NCBI GenBank assembly: GCA_020049615.1
Contig: JAIFKN010000294.1
Location: 1 to 15,819 of the forward strand
Source of the DNA: a bacterium
GTDB lineage: Bacteria; Planctomycetota; UBA11346
DNA: 15,819 nucleotides
Direction: 5' to 3'
The notes under the pieces were generated by a model. That model did not search any database and was not told the DNA's origin. It saw only the letters and a list, made by a program, of their open reading frames with translations. This document shows positions 1 to 7,031 of this stretch, piece by piece (positions within the stretch are counted from its first letter, which is position 1; every line of letters starts with the position of its first letter). Made by a program: the position numbers and the translations under genes.

Positions 1-64
1 TGGTCGACCGAGTCAACCAGAGCACGTGGCCGTCGCTAGCCCTTGTTAGTCCTGCGTTGCTCAG

Positions 65-1141
65 TCACGGGAACTGAAAGGGCTCGATGCTCCCTGTACC
101 GGTCCCGCCGATCCACAGGCAGCCTCCCTGGCGCAGCGCGCTGTTGCGGTCGAAGGCGCTGCCCGACAGCCGCCAGTCGGCGTTGCCGAAGCGGATCGCC
201 CCGCCCAGGCCGTCCTCGCCACCTGCGCCGGTGGCGGTGTTGCTCTCGAACCAGCACGCTTCGACGTCGATCCGGTCAAGCTTGTAGCCCCAGAGGAAGG
301 CCGCCCCGCCCTGACGAGCCGCCCGGTTGCCGATGAAGCGGCAGCGGCGGACGACCAGCTGGTCGCCGATCTCATCATCGATCTTGGCGCTCGCTCCGTC
401 GGTGTAGATGCCGCCTCCGTGGTTGGTGGTACCCGCCTTGACCACCGCCTCGTTGCCTTCGAACAGGCAGTCCTCGACCGTCATGCGCCCGAGCATGTTG
501 CCGATCCCTCCACCGTTCGTGCCGCGGTTGCGGCGGAAGGTGCAGCGTCGCACCTCCAGCACGCCCTCGCTGCCGATGGCGATGCCGCCGCTGCCCAGTT
601 CGGTGCCGGCGATGGATCCGTCGTTGTCCTCGAACAGGCAGTCGGACGCCCGCAGGGTGCCACGCCAGGTGACCCGCACCGCCCCGCCACCGCGTTCGGC
701 CAGGTTGCCACGCAGTTCGCAGCGTTCGAGGACCAGCGTCGAACCGGCCCGCGCCAGGATGGCGCCGCCGGCCCCGCTTGCGTCGTCGGCTCCGCGTGCG
801 GAGCCGCCACTCAGGACCAGGCCGCGCATGGCGACCGTCACCGGTTCGCTCCAGGATCCGTGTTCGATGCACAGGGTGAACAGCCGGGTGCGTCCGCCGC
901 CCGAGATCTCGATGCGGGCAGCGCCGGCGTCGATCACGGCGTCGCATTGCACGGCGATCGGCTTCGACAGCACGATGGGTCGCCCGGCCAACGGCGGTGC
1001 GAAGGTCACGGCGACCTTGCCGCCACCGGACAGCGCCTGGCGCAGCGAACCCGGGCCATCGTCGGCCGTGGTGGTCACCAGACGATCGGCAGCAGCGAGG
1101 ACGCCGCAGGCGAGGAAGGCCAGGGCGATGGCGGAGCGCAT
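65..1141 (-). CDS. Secreted right-handed parallel beta-helix repeat protein
   Basis: A 358-residue exported protein. Residues 1-18 form a signal peptide (MRSAIALAFLACGVLAA). The mature start, TTTADDGPGSLRQAL (about 23-37), is the familiar opening of many secreted beta-helix proteins. From about residue 100 to the end there are seven rungs of the form C-x-F-x-x-N followed by Gly-rich turns (GGGAV, GGIGN, GGGIY, GGAAF, GGAI). The first six carry Cys at 141, 168, 200, 225, 267 and 296; the seventh has Ser328. This is the pectate-lyase-like / choice-of-anchor beta-helix architecture, which usually binds or cleaves polysaccharide at the cell surface, but no catalytic residues can be assigned. The protein stops soon after the last rung with no sorting domain, so it may be complete or slightly short. 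It is divergent from the pseudopilin gene. The ATG at 1141 lacks a well-spaced ribosome site; GGGAG lies about 14 bases upstream. Confidence 0.8.
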   Translation of the reverse strand: MRSAIALAFLACGVLAAADRLVTTTADDGPGSLRQALSGGGKVAVTFAPPLAGRPIVLSKPIAVQCDAVIDAGAARIEISGGGRTRLFTLCIEHGSWSEPVTVAMRGLVLSGGSARGADDASGAGGAILARAGSTLVLERCELRGNLAERGGGAVRVTWRGTLRASDCLFEDNDGSIAGTELGSGGIAIGSEGVLEVRRCTFRRNRGTNGGGIGNMLGRMTVEDCLFEGNEAVVKAGTTNHGGGIYTDGASAKIDDEIGDQLVVRRCRFIGNRAARQGGAAFLWGYKLDRIDVEACWFESNTATGAGGEDGLGGAIRFGNADWRLSGSAFDRNSALRQGGCLWIGGTGTGSIEPFQFP

Positions 1142-1204
1142 GCCAGCATGGTGCGCTCCCGGTGGACAGGCGGCATGAGCAGATGCGCACCTGGAGCGTC
1201 AAAG

Positions 1205-1246
1205 TGCGCAATCAGCCCGAGCGGGCTGGACAATTCTGATTGCGCA
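1205..1246. repeat. Nested inverted repeat with two competing folds
   Basis: An 11-bp perfect inverted repeat, TGCGCAATCAG (1205-1215) and CTGATTGCGCA (1236-1246), encloses a second perfect hairpin, CAGCCCG-AG-CGGGCTG (1213-1228). The two share CAG at 1213-1215, so both cannot form completely at once. It lies in the spacer between the divergent beta-helix and pseudopilin genes. No T-run follows on either strand. It could be an operator, an attenuator for the minus-strand gene, or a terminator-like structure; the role is inference. Confidence 0.5.
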
Positions 1247-1259
1247 GCCGCACCTTCAA

Positions 1260-1283
1260 ATCACGCAATCCCCAGTCCGTGAT
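1260..1283. promoter_or_regulatory. Inverted repeat ATCACG-N12-CGTGAT, candidate operator
   Basis: ATCACG (1260-1265) and CGTGAT (1278-1283) form a 6-bp inverted repeat. Its right arm touches the -35 element proposed for the pseudopilin gene. Position and symmetry suit a dimeric transcription factor site. The cognate factor is unknown. Confidence 0.35.
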
Positions 1284-1310
1284 CGACAACGGGTCCCGAC
1301 GGAGTATGCT
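1283..1310 (+). promoter_or_regulatory. Candidate sigma-70-type promoter for the pseudopilin gene
   Basis: TCGACA (1283-1288, five of six to TTGACA) is separated by 16 bases from TATGCT (1305-1310, four of six to TATAAT). Transcription would begin near 1316-1318, leaving a short leader containing GGGGA (1320-1324) ahead of the ATG at 1329. This supports 1329 over the in-frame TTG at 1311 as the start. Confidence 0.4.
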
Positions 1311-1328
1311 TTGTCCATTGGGGACCCC

Positions 1329-2024
1329 ATGAATCGACGCTTCACAAACCTTGGCGCATTCACCCTGATCGAACTGCTGGTGGTCATCTCGATCATCGCC
1401 ATCCTCGCGGCGATGCTGCTGCCGGCGGTGGGGCTGGTGCGTGATGCCGCCCGCGGCATCTCCTGTTCCAACAGCCTGCGCCAGGTCATGGTCGCCAGCC
1501 TGGTCTACGCGGACGACGAGGAGGGCATGATGCCCGACATCAAGCAGAGCGCTACGCGCATGTGGTTCACCCTGATCGCCCCGTATTGCGAGACCTCGTC
1601 CTCGGATGATGGTCAGGATGTCATGACCTTCCGTTCCACCGGGAAATCCATCCTGCGCGGCTGCCCGACCTACCCGTACGACCCCAATGTCTTCTGGCGG
1701 CCCGGCTACGGCATGAACGGCTGGCCCATGCTTGGCGGCAGCCAAAGCCACAGCAACTGGAACGATGGCGTCGGCTGGGGTGCTCCGCCCACCCACTTCG
1801 CGGTCGGGAGGATCAAGCCGAGTGCCCAACGCATGGCCTTCGCGGACGCGGGGGACTGGTATTTCAAGGGTGCGACGAATGCCGCAGATTGTGGCAACCT
1901 GCCTGGATTGGGTGCCCCGGTCAGTCCGCTGCGTCACCGTCGCAACATCAATTCGGCCTTCTTCGACGGGCACGTCGCCGCAGTGCCGATCGGATCCGTC
2001 GGCGACTTCACGGTCCTGCCGTGA
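1329..2024 (+). CDS. H-x9-DG type pseudopilin-like protein (prepilin N-terminal methylation)
   Basis: A 231-residue protein. The N-terminus [21 protein letters not shown] is a type IV prepilin/pseudopilin leader: a short basic leader, peptidase cleavage before Phe11, Glu15 as the +5 glutamate, then a hydrophobic helix to about residue 34. The processing residue is Ala10 rather than Gly, as is common in PVC proteins of this class. [10 protein letters not shown] (44-53) and [10 protein letters not shown] (60-69) are typical of the family. H203-x9-D213-G214 is the C-terminal H-x9-DG motif. Such proteins are processed by a type II secretion / type IV pilus prepilin peptidase and lie in or across the inner membrane; their individual roles are mostly unknown. 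ATG 1329 is preferred because it gives the usual short leader and fits the promoter upstream; TTG 1311 (with GGAG at 1301) would add six residues. The stop overlaps the start of the next gene. Confidence 0.85.
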   Translation: MNRRFTNLGAFTLIELLVVISIIAILAAMLLPAVGLVRDAARGISCSNSLRQVMVASLVYADDEEGMMPDIKQSATRMWFTLIAPYCETSSSDDGQDVMTFRSTGKSILRGCPTYPYDPNVFWRPGYGMNGWPMLGGSQSHSNWNDGVGWGAPPTHFAVGRIKPSAQRMAFADAGDWYFKGATNAADCGNLPGLGAPVSPLRHRRNINSAFFDGHVAAVPIGSVGDFTVLP

Positions 2025-2425
2025 ATCGACTGACCAAGCTCCTCCTGCTGCTGGGCCTGTCCTTGGCCGCCATGCTGGGCTTGTATGCCGCCTGGCTCGA
2101 GCCCGAGCCCATCGTCAGCCAGAGCAGCCACGCCTCGGGACGTGGCGAATGGCTGGTCTATAACAAGGCCGGGACGCGCATCGGCAGTCTGGTGTTGGAT
2201 GAAGGCTCTGCGACCTGGACGGCAGATCCACGGGTGCAAGCCGCCTGCGACATCAGTCTCGGTCAGGATGGTGCCGTCACGGTCGATGCCCGGGCGGCAA
2301 TCGGTCCGTTGGGCAAACGCTTCAGCCTTGTTCCAGGCAAGTTGGCGTGGTCGATCAGCGGTCCGCAGGGTGGATTGACCGCCATCACCGGTGCACCAGC
2401 CGTCCTCGCGCCTGCGGCGCCCTGA
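2021..2425 (+). CDS. Small membrane-anchored protein coupled to the pseudopilin gene
   Basis: A 134-residue protein starting at GTG 2021; the preceding gene stops at TGA 2022-2024, so the two overlap as GTGA, a translational-coupling arrangement. There is no clear ribosome site of its own. Residues 5-23 ([19 protein letters not shown]) form an uncleaved signal anchor or signal peptide without a lipobox cysteine. The remaining ~110 residues are probably periplasmic and rich in short beta-type segments ([43 protein letters not shown]), ending in AP repeats. I do not recognise the family. Co-translation suggests it works with, stabilises, or is displayed alongside the pseudopilin-like protein. 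It ends 11 bases from the convergent dioxygenase gene. Confidence 0.7.
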   Translation: MNRLTKLLLLLGLSLAAMLGLYAAWLEPEPIVSQSSHASGRGEWLVYNKAGTRIGSLVLDEGSATWTADPRVQAACDISLGQDGAVTVDARAAIGPLGKRFSLVPGKLAWSISGPQGGLTAITGAPAVLAPAAP

Positions 2426-2436
2426 GCCATCCGTTT

Positions 2437-3174
2437 TCAACCCGGATGCAGGCGTGAACTCCTGCCTCGCACCACCCAGGCATCGGGATGCTCGACCGCC
2501 GCTATGCCCTTCGCCGGCAGCATGGCGTCGGCGTGCGCGTACTGCATGAAGAAGGCCCGGCGCGGAGCGTTGCTGCGGTTGGCCAGGCTGCGGTGCGGCG
2601 TATAGCCCGAGAACATCACCGCCTCGCCGGCCCGCAATGGTGCCGGAACCCCATCCCCGGTTACCGGAACCTGGAGATGCCAACTGTCAGCACGTGGATG
2701 GTGGTGCGGCAGCAGTCCCTGGCGATGGCTGCCCGGCTGCAACCAGACGCAGCCGTTGACCGTGTCGACATCGTCCAGCGCGACCCACACCGTCACGTTG
2801 GTGCCTGGAGACACGTCCACATAGCCGTTGTCCTGGTGCCAGGTGAACTCGCCCCGTGCCGCATCGTCATCGGGCATCTTGGTGACGAACTGGTTCCACC
2901 ACAGCACCACGTCGTTCCCCAAGGATCCGGCGACGGCGGCGAGGTGCGGCCCGTCGATGGCCAAGCGGCGCGCCCCGGGGCAACGACGCATCACCAGGCA
3001 CCAGAACAGCGTGCTGGCATGGCGCTGATCGCTGCTGATCGCGGAGCGCAGCGCGGCCTCGTCGGCGCGGCAGGCCGCCAAGCCGTCGTCATCGAGCACC
3101 CGGCCGAGGCGGATGAATCCGTCATGGCCATAGTGCTCGAGTTGCTGTTTGGTGAGTCGGATGTCGGGGGTCAT
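2437..3174 (-). CDS. Phytanoyl-CoA dioxygenase (PhyH) family protein
   Basis: A 245-residue Fe(II)/2-oxoglutarate-dependent oxygenase of the PhyH family. The iron ligands are visible as H113-x-D115 (in FTWHQDNGY) and H194 (in GYTPHRSLANRS). Arg205, eleven residues after the distal His, is the expected 2-oxoglutarate contact. WVALDDVDTVNGCVWLQPGSH (about 130-150) is the usual strand-turn of this fold. Members hydroxylate small molecules in the cytoplasm; the substrate here cannot be read from sequence. The ATG at 3174 gives the typical N-terminus (TPDIRLTKQQLEHYGHDGFI) and lies 16 bases after the upstream gene's stop. An in-frame ATG at 3213 would overlap that gene and add 13 unconserved-looking residues. 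It is probably the second gene of an operon with the URO-D-like gene. Confidence 0.85.
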   Translation of the reverse strand: MTPDIRLTKQQLEHYGHDGFIRLGRVLDDDGLAACRADEAALRSAISSDQRHASTLFWCLVMRRCPGARRLAIDGPHLAAVAGSLGNDVVLWWNQFVTKMPDDDAARGEFTWHQDNGYVDVSPGTNVTVWVALDDVDTVNGCVWLQPGSHRQGLLPHHHPRADSWHLQVPVTGDGVPAPLRAGEAVMFSGYTPHRSLANRSNAPRRAFFMQYAHADAMLPAKGIAAVEHPDAWVVRGRSSRLHPG

Positions 3175-3190
3175 CGTCTCTGCCCGGAAG

Positions 3191-4279
3191 TCAGGCGGTG
3201 GCGAACGAGGCACGGTACTCGTTCAGGCGATCGGCGGCTCGGCGCGCCTCGTCGGCGGTGTCGACGCAGACCTCGATCACGCTGCGGGTCCCGGCCATGG
3301 CGCCCTGGCGCAGATCCAGCGCCTGCGGCGTGTGGCACATGTGCATTTGCAGGCACGAGCCAGCGAAGTGCTGATACGCATCGAGGATGTAGTCGTCAGC
3401 CTGATGATGCGGCTTGACGAAGTTCAGGACCTTCAGGCCCGGAACCGAACGGAAATTGTCCCACTGGTGGCGGGCTGATGCGCAGCAGTGGATGCCGATC
3501 CCGCCGTAGCGCTCGGACAGGGCAGCGAGGTGGGGCTGGACGAAGGTGCGGAAGGCCTTGGGCGACAGCGAACCGACCTCGTCCTCGGACAGGGTCAATC
3601 CGCCCTGCATGTAATAGTCGGGGAAGTGCGCGACGTAGCCGGTGCCGAAGCGGTCGAACCAGGCGTCCAGGAAGCCGGTGACCAGCTTCGCCGCTTCGGC
3701 CGACAGGCCATGCACGGCAGCAGGATCGTCGGCCATGGCGGTGAACAGTCCGGCCTTGTCCCAGACCAGCGAGGCGATGTCGAGCGGGCTCTGGACGTCG
3801 AACATGCCCAGCACCGCATCCCCGCCGGCCCGCGAGCGCGCCTCGGCGGCGAAATCGAGATACCAGGGCAGGTGGGTCGCGGACAGGTCGGGAGCCGAGA
3901 TGCGCGCCGCCCCAGCGGCATCCTGCACGGCGGCGAGGGCGAAGGGACGCTCGCCATCCGGAACATGGACCGGACTGCCCAGGGCCTCGGCGAACATCTC
4001 GGTGCCGTTCAGTACGTGCAGATAGGGGATGGCATCGTCGTGCAGCCACTCGGCCCGCAGCCGCATCGCCTCGTGGCGGCGGAGGACATGGTCCATCCAG
4101 GCCGTGCGATTGCTGCGCAGTGGGCAGGGTGCCGGGGGCAGCGTCCGATCCGTCTCGGCGCAGCGGATCAGGAACACGAAGCCCGGGGCGGCGTCCGCTC
4201 GCTGCAGATCCAACCATCGCGACTTGCGATCCGCGATCGTTGAGCCGCTCCTACTTCCAGGCAGATGTGCGTGCATCAT
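3191..4279 (-). CDS. Uroporphyrinogen decarboxylase (URO-D) superfamily protein, probably not a heme enzyme
   Basis: A 362-residue protein of the URO-D / MtaA-CmuA superfamily. Typical elements are DVQSPLDIASLVW (161-173), the PDYYMQGGLTLSEDEVGSLSP stretch (220-240) and the barrel strand GIGIHCCASARHQW (261-273). His264 and Cys266 (H-x-C), with Cys338 near the C-terminus, match the spacing of the zinc-binding His-x-Cys...Cys of corrinoid methyltransferases such as MtaA. True HemE normally lacks this, so a methyl-transfer or other zinc-dependent role is possible (inference). Neighbours are a PhyH oxygenase downstream and a divergent AraC regulator, which suggests catabolism of a specific small compound rather than heme synthesis. 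The start is ATG 4279 or 4276 (MM); neither has a strong ribosome site, and it overlaps the longest reading of the AraC gene by 15 bases. Confidence 0.75.
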   Translation of the reverse strand: MMHAHLPGSRSGSTIADRKSRWLDLQRADAAPGFVFLIRCAETDRTLPPAPCPLRSNRTAWMDHVLRRHEAMRLRAEWLHDDAIPYLHVLNGTEMFAEALGSPVHVPDGERPFALAAVQDAAGAARISAPDLSATHLPWYLDFAAEARSRAGGDAVLGMFDVQSPLDIASLVWDKAGLFTAMADDPAAVHGLSAEAAKLVTGFLDAWFDRFGTGYVAHFPDYYMQGGLTLSEDEVGSLSPKAFRTFVQPHLAALSERYGGIGIHCCASARHQWDNFRSVPGLKVLNFVKPHHQADDYILDAYQHFAGSCLQMHMCHTPQALDLRQGAMAGTRSVIEVCVDTADEARRAADRLNEYRASFATA

Positions 4280-5155
4280 GCCGTATCGTACGCCGCATAT
4301 TCACATGAACCATGTCATTGCCGATCACGACTTGTCATCGATGATCATGGCGTGGGCTACTTCGACGACCTCGTCCTGCATAGTGGAGCAGTCCTGCCCA
4401 GGTGCACCGCCTATCTCGACCGTCGCTTCCCTGGCGCCTGGTCGCTGGAGTACCTGCATGCGGGCAGGATGGAGATGGCGATCGATGGGGCTCCCCGGGT
4501 CATCCTCGACCGCCCCGCGGCCTTCTGGCATCTGCCCGACCGCCGGTACCGCTACGGCGCCTGCGACCGTCGGGGATGGGATCACCACTGGCTCATCCTG
4601 CATGGTCCGCGAGCGGCGCGTCTCATCGGCGAGTTGCAGCGGGTCCATCCCGCCGGATGGGCCGCGGTCGCCGACCCGGCCGCATTCCAGGCCCGGATGC
4701 GGTTCGCCATCGAACTTGCCCGCCGCGGAGATCCCGCCCGGCATTCCGAGGCGGTGGCGGCGGTCGAGGGACTCGTCGCCGGTCTGGTCTGCGCTCCACA
4801 GGCTGGCGGACGCACGGCTGCCATAGCCGCCCTGGCCGAGCGCATGCGTCTCGATCCGGCGAAACCCTGGCCGCTCTGCGCTGAAGCGGCATCCATCGGC
4901 CTATCCGAGGTCCATCTGCGGCGTCTCTTCCGCCGGACGACCGGCCTGAGTCCGATGGCCTGGTGCCTGGCGGCGCGCATGCAGGCCGCCGTCCGGGCGC
5001 TGTCCGATGGGGCCCCAGTCGCGGCCGCGGCTGCGGCCGCGGGTTACCGCGATGCCTCCCAGTTCTCACGCATGTTCCGTCGCCACCACGGAGCATCGCC
5101 CCGGCGTTGGCGCAGCGGCCTGCCGATCACTGGCGTGTTGAGCAACCGCGAGTGA
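4265..5155 (+). CDS. AraC-family transcriptional regulator
   Basis: Up to 296 residues. The N-terminal part (about 24-125) looks like the AraC-type cupin ligand-binding domain (GYFDDLVL, YLHAGRMEMAIDG, WDHHWLILHG). The C-terminal part is the two-helix-turn-helix DNA-binding domain: the first at about 203-223 (CAEAASIGLSEVHLRRLFRR), followed by TTGLSPMAW, and the second at about 251-273 (VAAAAAAAGYRDASQFSRMF), then FRRHHGASPRRWR. It is divergent from the URO-D-like/PhyH pair, which it likely controls. The start is uncertain: ATG 4265 overlaps the divergent gene, and its first ~23 residues (MCVHHAVSYAAYSHEPCHC) are unlike the family. GTG 4352 would begin at the conserved region and leave a 72-base divergent promoter containing the direct repeats at 4314-4347. 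It ends convergent to the GH43 gene. Confidence 0.88.
   Translation: MCVHHAVSYAAYSHEPCHCRSRLVIDDHGVGYFDDLVLHSGAVLPRCTAYLDRRFPGAWSLEYLHAGRMEMAIDGAPRVILDRPAAFWHLPDRRYRYGACDRRGWDHHWLILHGPRAARLIGELQRVHPAGWAAVADPAAFQARMRFAIELARRGDPARHSEAVAAVEGLVAGLVCAPQAGGRTAAIAALAERMRLDPAKPWPLCAEAASIGLSEVHLRRLFRRTTGLSPMAWCLAARMQAAVRALSDGAPVAAAAAAAGYRDASQFSRMFRRHHGASPRRWRSGLPITGVLSNRE
4314..4347. promoter_or_regulatory. Tandem direct repeat GTCAT-N4-GATCA, candidate AraC-type operator
   Basis: GTCAT-TGCC-GATCA (4314-4327) and GTCAT-CGAT-GATCA (4334-4347) are direct repeats, 20 bases start to start, about two helical turns. AraC-family proteins typically bind two such half-sites in direct orientation. Relative to the URO-D-like start at 4279, the pair lies 35-68 bases upstream, where an activator would contact RNA polymerase. 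It falls inside the longest reading of the AraC gene but upstream of its alternative GTG start at 4352. Confidence 0.5.
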
Positions 5156-5209
5156 CGAAAAGTGGCGTTGACTGGCCATCCTGAAGGGGATTGCGCATCT
5201 GCCATTCTG

Positions 5210-5231
5210 GCCGGCAAGCGCCTTGGCCGGC
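5210..5231. terminator. Terminator-like hairpin between convergent genes
   Basis: GCCGGCAAG (5210-5218), loop CGC, then CTTGGCCGGC (5222-5231) pair over nine positions with one bulged G. It lies between the AraC gene and the convergent GH43 gene and could serve both strands. There is no clear T-run, so intrinsic termination is not assured. Confidence 0.45.
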
Positions 5232-5291
5232 GGATGGCGCCTCGCCTATGCGTCGAACGCCATCGGGTCTGCTCCCGACCTGTCGCGCAGT

Positions 5292-6755
5292 TCAGAAATC
5301 CAGGCCCGACTCCTGCTGGCTGCGCCAGCCTTGCAGCTCGAACCAGTCGGCGGCGATGACCTCGTCCGCAGCCGCGGACAGGCCGACGACCAGGCCGACG
5401 CAACCGCCGCTGAGATCGGTGGACAGCAGCCGGCTTTGCATTTTGTGTTTCAGGATTTCGCAGCCGCCGCTGCGCACGCGTAGCAGGAAGGCCCACGGGT
5501 TGCCGAGGATCTCGATCTCGACCGGACCGGCGCATGTGGCTGAGGCCACCTCCTGGGTCCAGTCCTCGAAGGTGCGACGCATGGCCACCCGGTCGGCGTG
5601 CAGTTCGATGTCGACGCGCGCAGTCTCCGAGGTGAACAGGCTCATTGAACCACGGCCCTCGACCAGGCAGGAGGCACGCATCCAGGGCTGCTCCACGCGC
5701 CGCGCGACCACGCCCGGTCCGCGCACGGTCAGCCAGCCTGCCCGCTCGCTCAGCGAGGCGCTTGCCGTGCCACGCAGGCTGATCCAGGCCGGCCCAAGAG
5801 CGCCCTCGGAGAAGTCATCGCGGTCCGCCCGCTGCGGCCACGGCTGGAGCGGAAATGGCGCGGGCAGTTCCGACTCCGGCGCCTCGATCACCGGCCAGCC
5901 GTCGCGCCAAGCGAGCGGTGCGAGGAAGCTCTCGCGGCCGAGCGTGTGCCACGAACCGCCCAGCCCACCGCAGTTGCGCACGCCGAGGAAGCAGATCCAC
6001 CAGCGCTGGTCGGCTGTGCGGAAGAGATCGCCATGCCCGGTCGATTGGATCGGATGGGCAAGCCGGTCGCGCTGGGTGAGGAGCGGATTGTGCGGGCAGG
6101 GTTCGTAGGGCCCCCACGGCGAGCGGGAGCGCGCCGCTGCGACCAGGTGACCGCGCTGGTAGAAGCCGCCTGCGACGACCAGCACATACCAGCCGTCATG
6201 ATGCACGAGATGGGGCGCCTCGACGCCGAAGATCCCGCTGCCATCCCACAGGTCACGCACCGGCGAGGTCGGCCGGCCGCTCAGCGGATCGAGGCTGCAG
6301 CCATAGATCATCCCGCCATCGCGCGTCCCGGTGAACCAGCAGGTGCCGTCGTCATCCCAATCGAGCGAAGGATCCCAGCCAGGCAGGTCGAGCCAAACCG
6401 GTTCCGACCATGGACCTTCCGGCCGTTCGGCGTGGACGATGAAGTTGCCGCCGTGCTCGCAGTTGGTCGTGATCAGATAGAAGCGGCCGGCATGATGGCG
6501 CAGGGTCGGGGCCCATATCCCGCCATTGAGTCCGGCGCGTTCGAGGGGCAGCTGGCTTGGCCGGTCGAGGGCGTTGCCGATGTGACGCCAATGCACCAGG
6601 TCGCGGCTGTGGTGGATCGGCACGCCCGGGAACCAGCTGAAGCTGCTGGTGGCGATGTAGATGTCCTCACCGATCGCGCAGGCGCTGGGGTCGGGGTTGA
6701 AGCCGCTGATGATCGGGTTGCTCAGGCGTGAAAGCATCGCCGTGATGCTCCCCAT
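5292..6755 (-). CDS. Glycoside hydrolase family 43 (beta-xylosidase / alpha-L-arabinofuranosidase type)
   Basis: A 487-residue enzyme without a signal peptide, so probably cytoplasmic and acting on imported oligosaccharides. The N-terminal five-bladed propeller opens with NPIISGFNPDPS, giving the catalytic base Asp22. GWDPSLDWDDDG supplies the pKa-modulating Asp128, and FGVEAPHLV the acid Glu179. ATSSFSWFPGVPIHHSRDL (35-53) is characteristic of the beta-xylosidase branch of GH43. Residues ~310-487 form the C-terminal beta-sandwich usual in that branch, which helps close the active site (RADRDDFSEGALGPAWISLRG onward). Family knowledge points to xylo-oligosaccharides or arabinose side chains; the exact specificity is inference. 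ATG 6755 has AGGGG four to five bases upstream; ATG 6737 (MLSRLSNP) is an alternative. It is convergent with the AraC gene, and joint regulation is plausible but not shown. Confidence 0.9.
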   Translation of the reverse strand: MGSITAMLSRLSNPIISGFNPDPSACAIGEDIYIATSSFSWFPGVPIHHSRDLVHWRHIGNALDRPSQLPLERAGLNGGIWAPTLRHHAGRFYLITTNCEHGGNFIVHAERPEGPWSEPVWLDLPGWDPSLDWDDDGTCWFTGTRDGGMIYGCSLDPLSGRPTSPVRDLWDGSGIFGVEAPHLVHHDGWYVLVVAGGFYQRGHLVAAARSRSPWGPYEPCPHNPLLTQRDRLAHPIQSTGHGDLFRTADQRWWICFLGVRNCGGLGGSWHTLGRESFLAPLAWRDGWPVIEAPESELPAPFPLQPWPQRADRDDFSEGALGPAWISLRGTASASLSERAGWLTVRGPGVVARRVEQPWMRASCLVEGRGSMSLFTSETARVDIELHADRVAMRRTFEDWTQEVASATCAGPVEIEILGNPWAFLLRVRSGGCEILKHKMQSRLLSTDLSGGCVGLVVGLSAAADEVIAADWFELQGWRSQQESGLDF

Positions 6756-6781
6756 CAGTCCCCTGGTCGCAATCGTGTGAT

Positions 6782-6907
6782 CGGATCCGGTTACGATGGC
6801 ATGGGGTCTGCGCTGGCGGGCCGATCAGGGAATCATGCGAGACGGATCCCACCAGCGTTTTCGACCCGCAGGTCGTGCGTCCCGAGATCGGCGGCCGGGA
6901 TCCCGGC
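6782..6907. promoter_or_regulatory. Cluster of GGATCC-centred palindromes upstream of the GH43 gene
   Basis: The 275-base gap upstream of the GH43 gene holds CGGATCCG (6782-6789), GGATCC (6844-6849) and a 14-bp perfect palindrome GCCGGGATCCCGGC (6894-6907). These could be operator sites for a sugar-responsive regulator. GGATCC is also scattered elsewhere in the window, so only the 14-bp palindrome is noteworthy. No convincing -35/-10 pair was found, and I see no gene in the gap. Confidence 0.25.
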
Positions 6908-7031
6908 GAAGACCAGTCCCGCATGAAGACCCCCCGGCTGCTGCTACAGCCGACTCGCCGCCCTTCGATGGGAGGCGGGCCTGGTCATGGCGGAGCAGTC
7001 CGGGTTAGCTGTGGCCTTGTGATTGGTGGCG

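Noticed and set aside
65..67. Possible premature stop truncating the beta-helix protein, with an open frame to the window edge
   Set aside because: Only about 20 further codons are visible past the stop and they do not resemble another beta-helix rung, so truncation cannot be claimed.
1306..1332. Eight-codon upstream open frame whose stop overlaps the pseudopilin ATG (ATGA)
   Set aside because: GGAG lies only one base before its ATG, too close for initiation, and the proposed transcription start would lie downstream of it.
3191..4279. Calling the URO-D-like gene hemE
   Set aside because: The sequence has the extended N-terminus and H-x-C features of other branches of the superfamily, and no heme gene is nearby.
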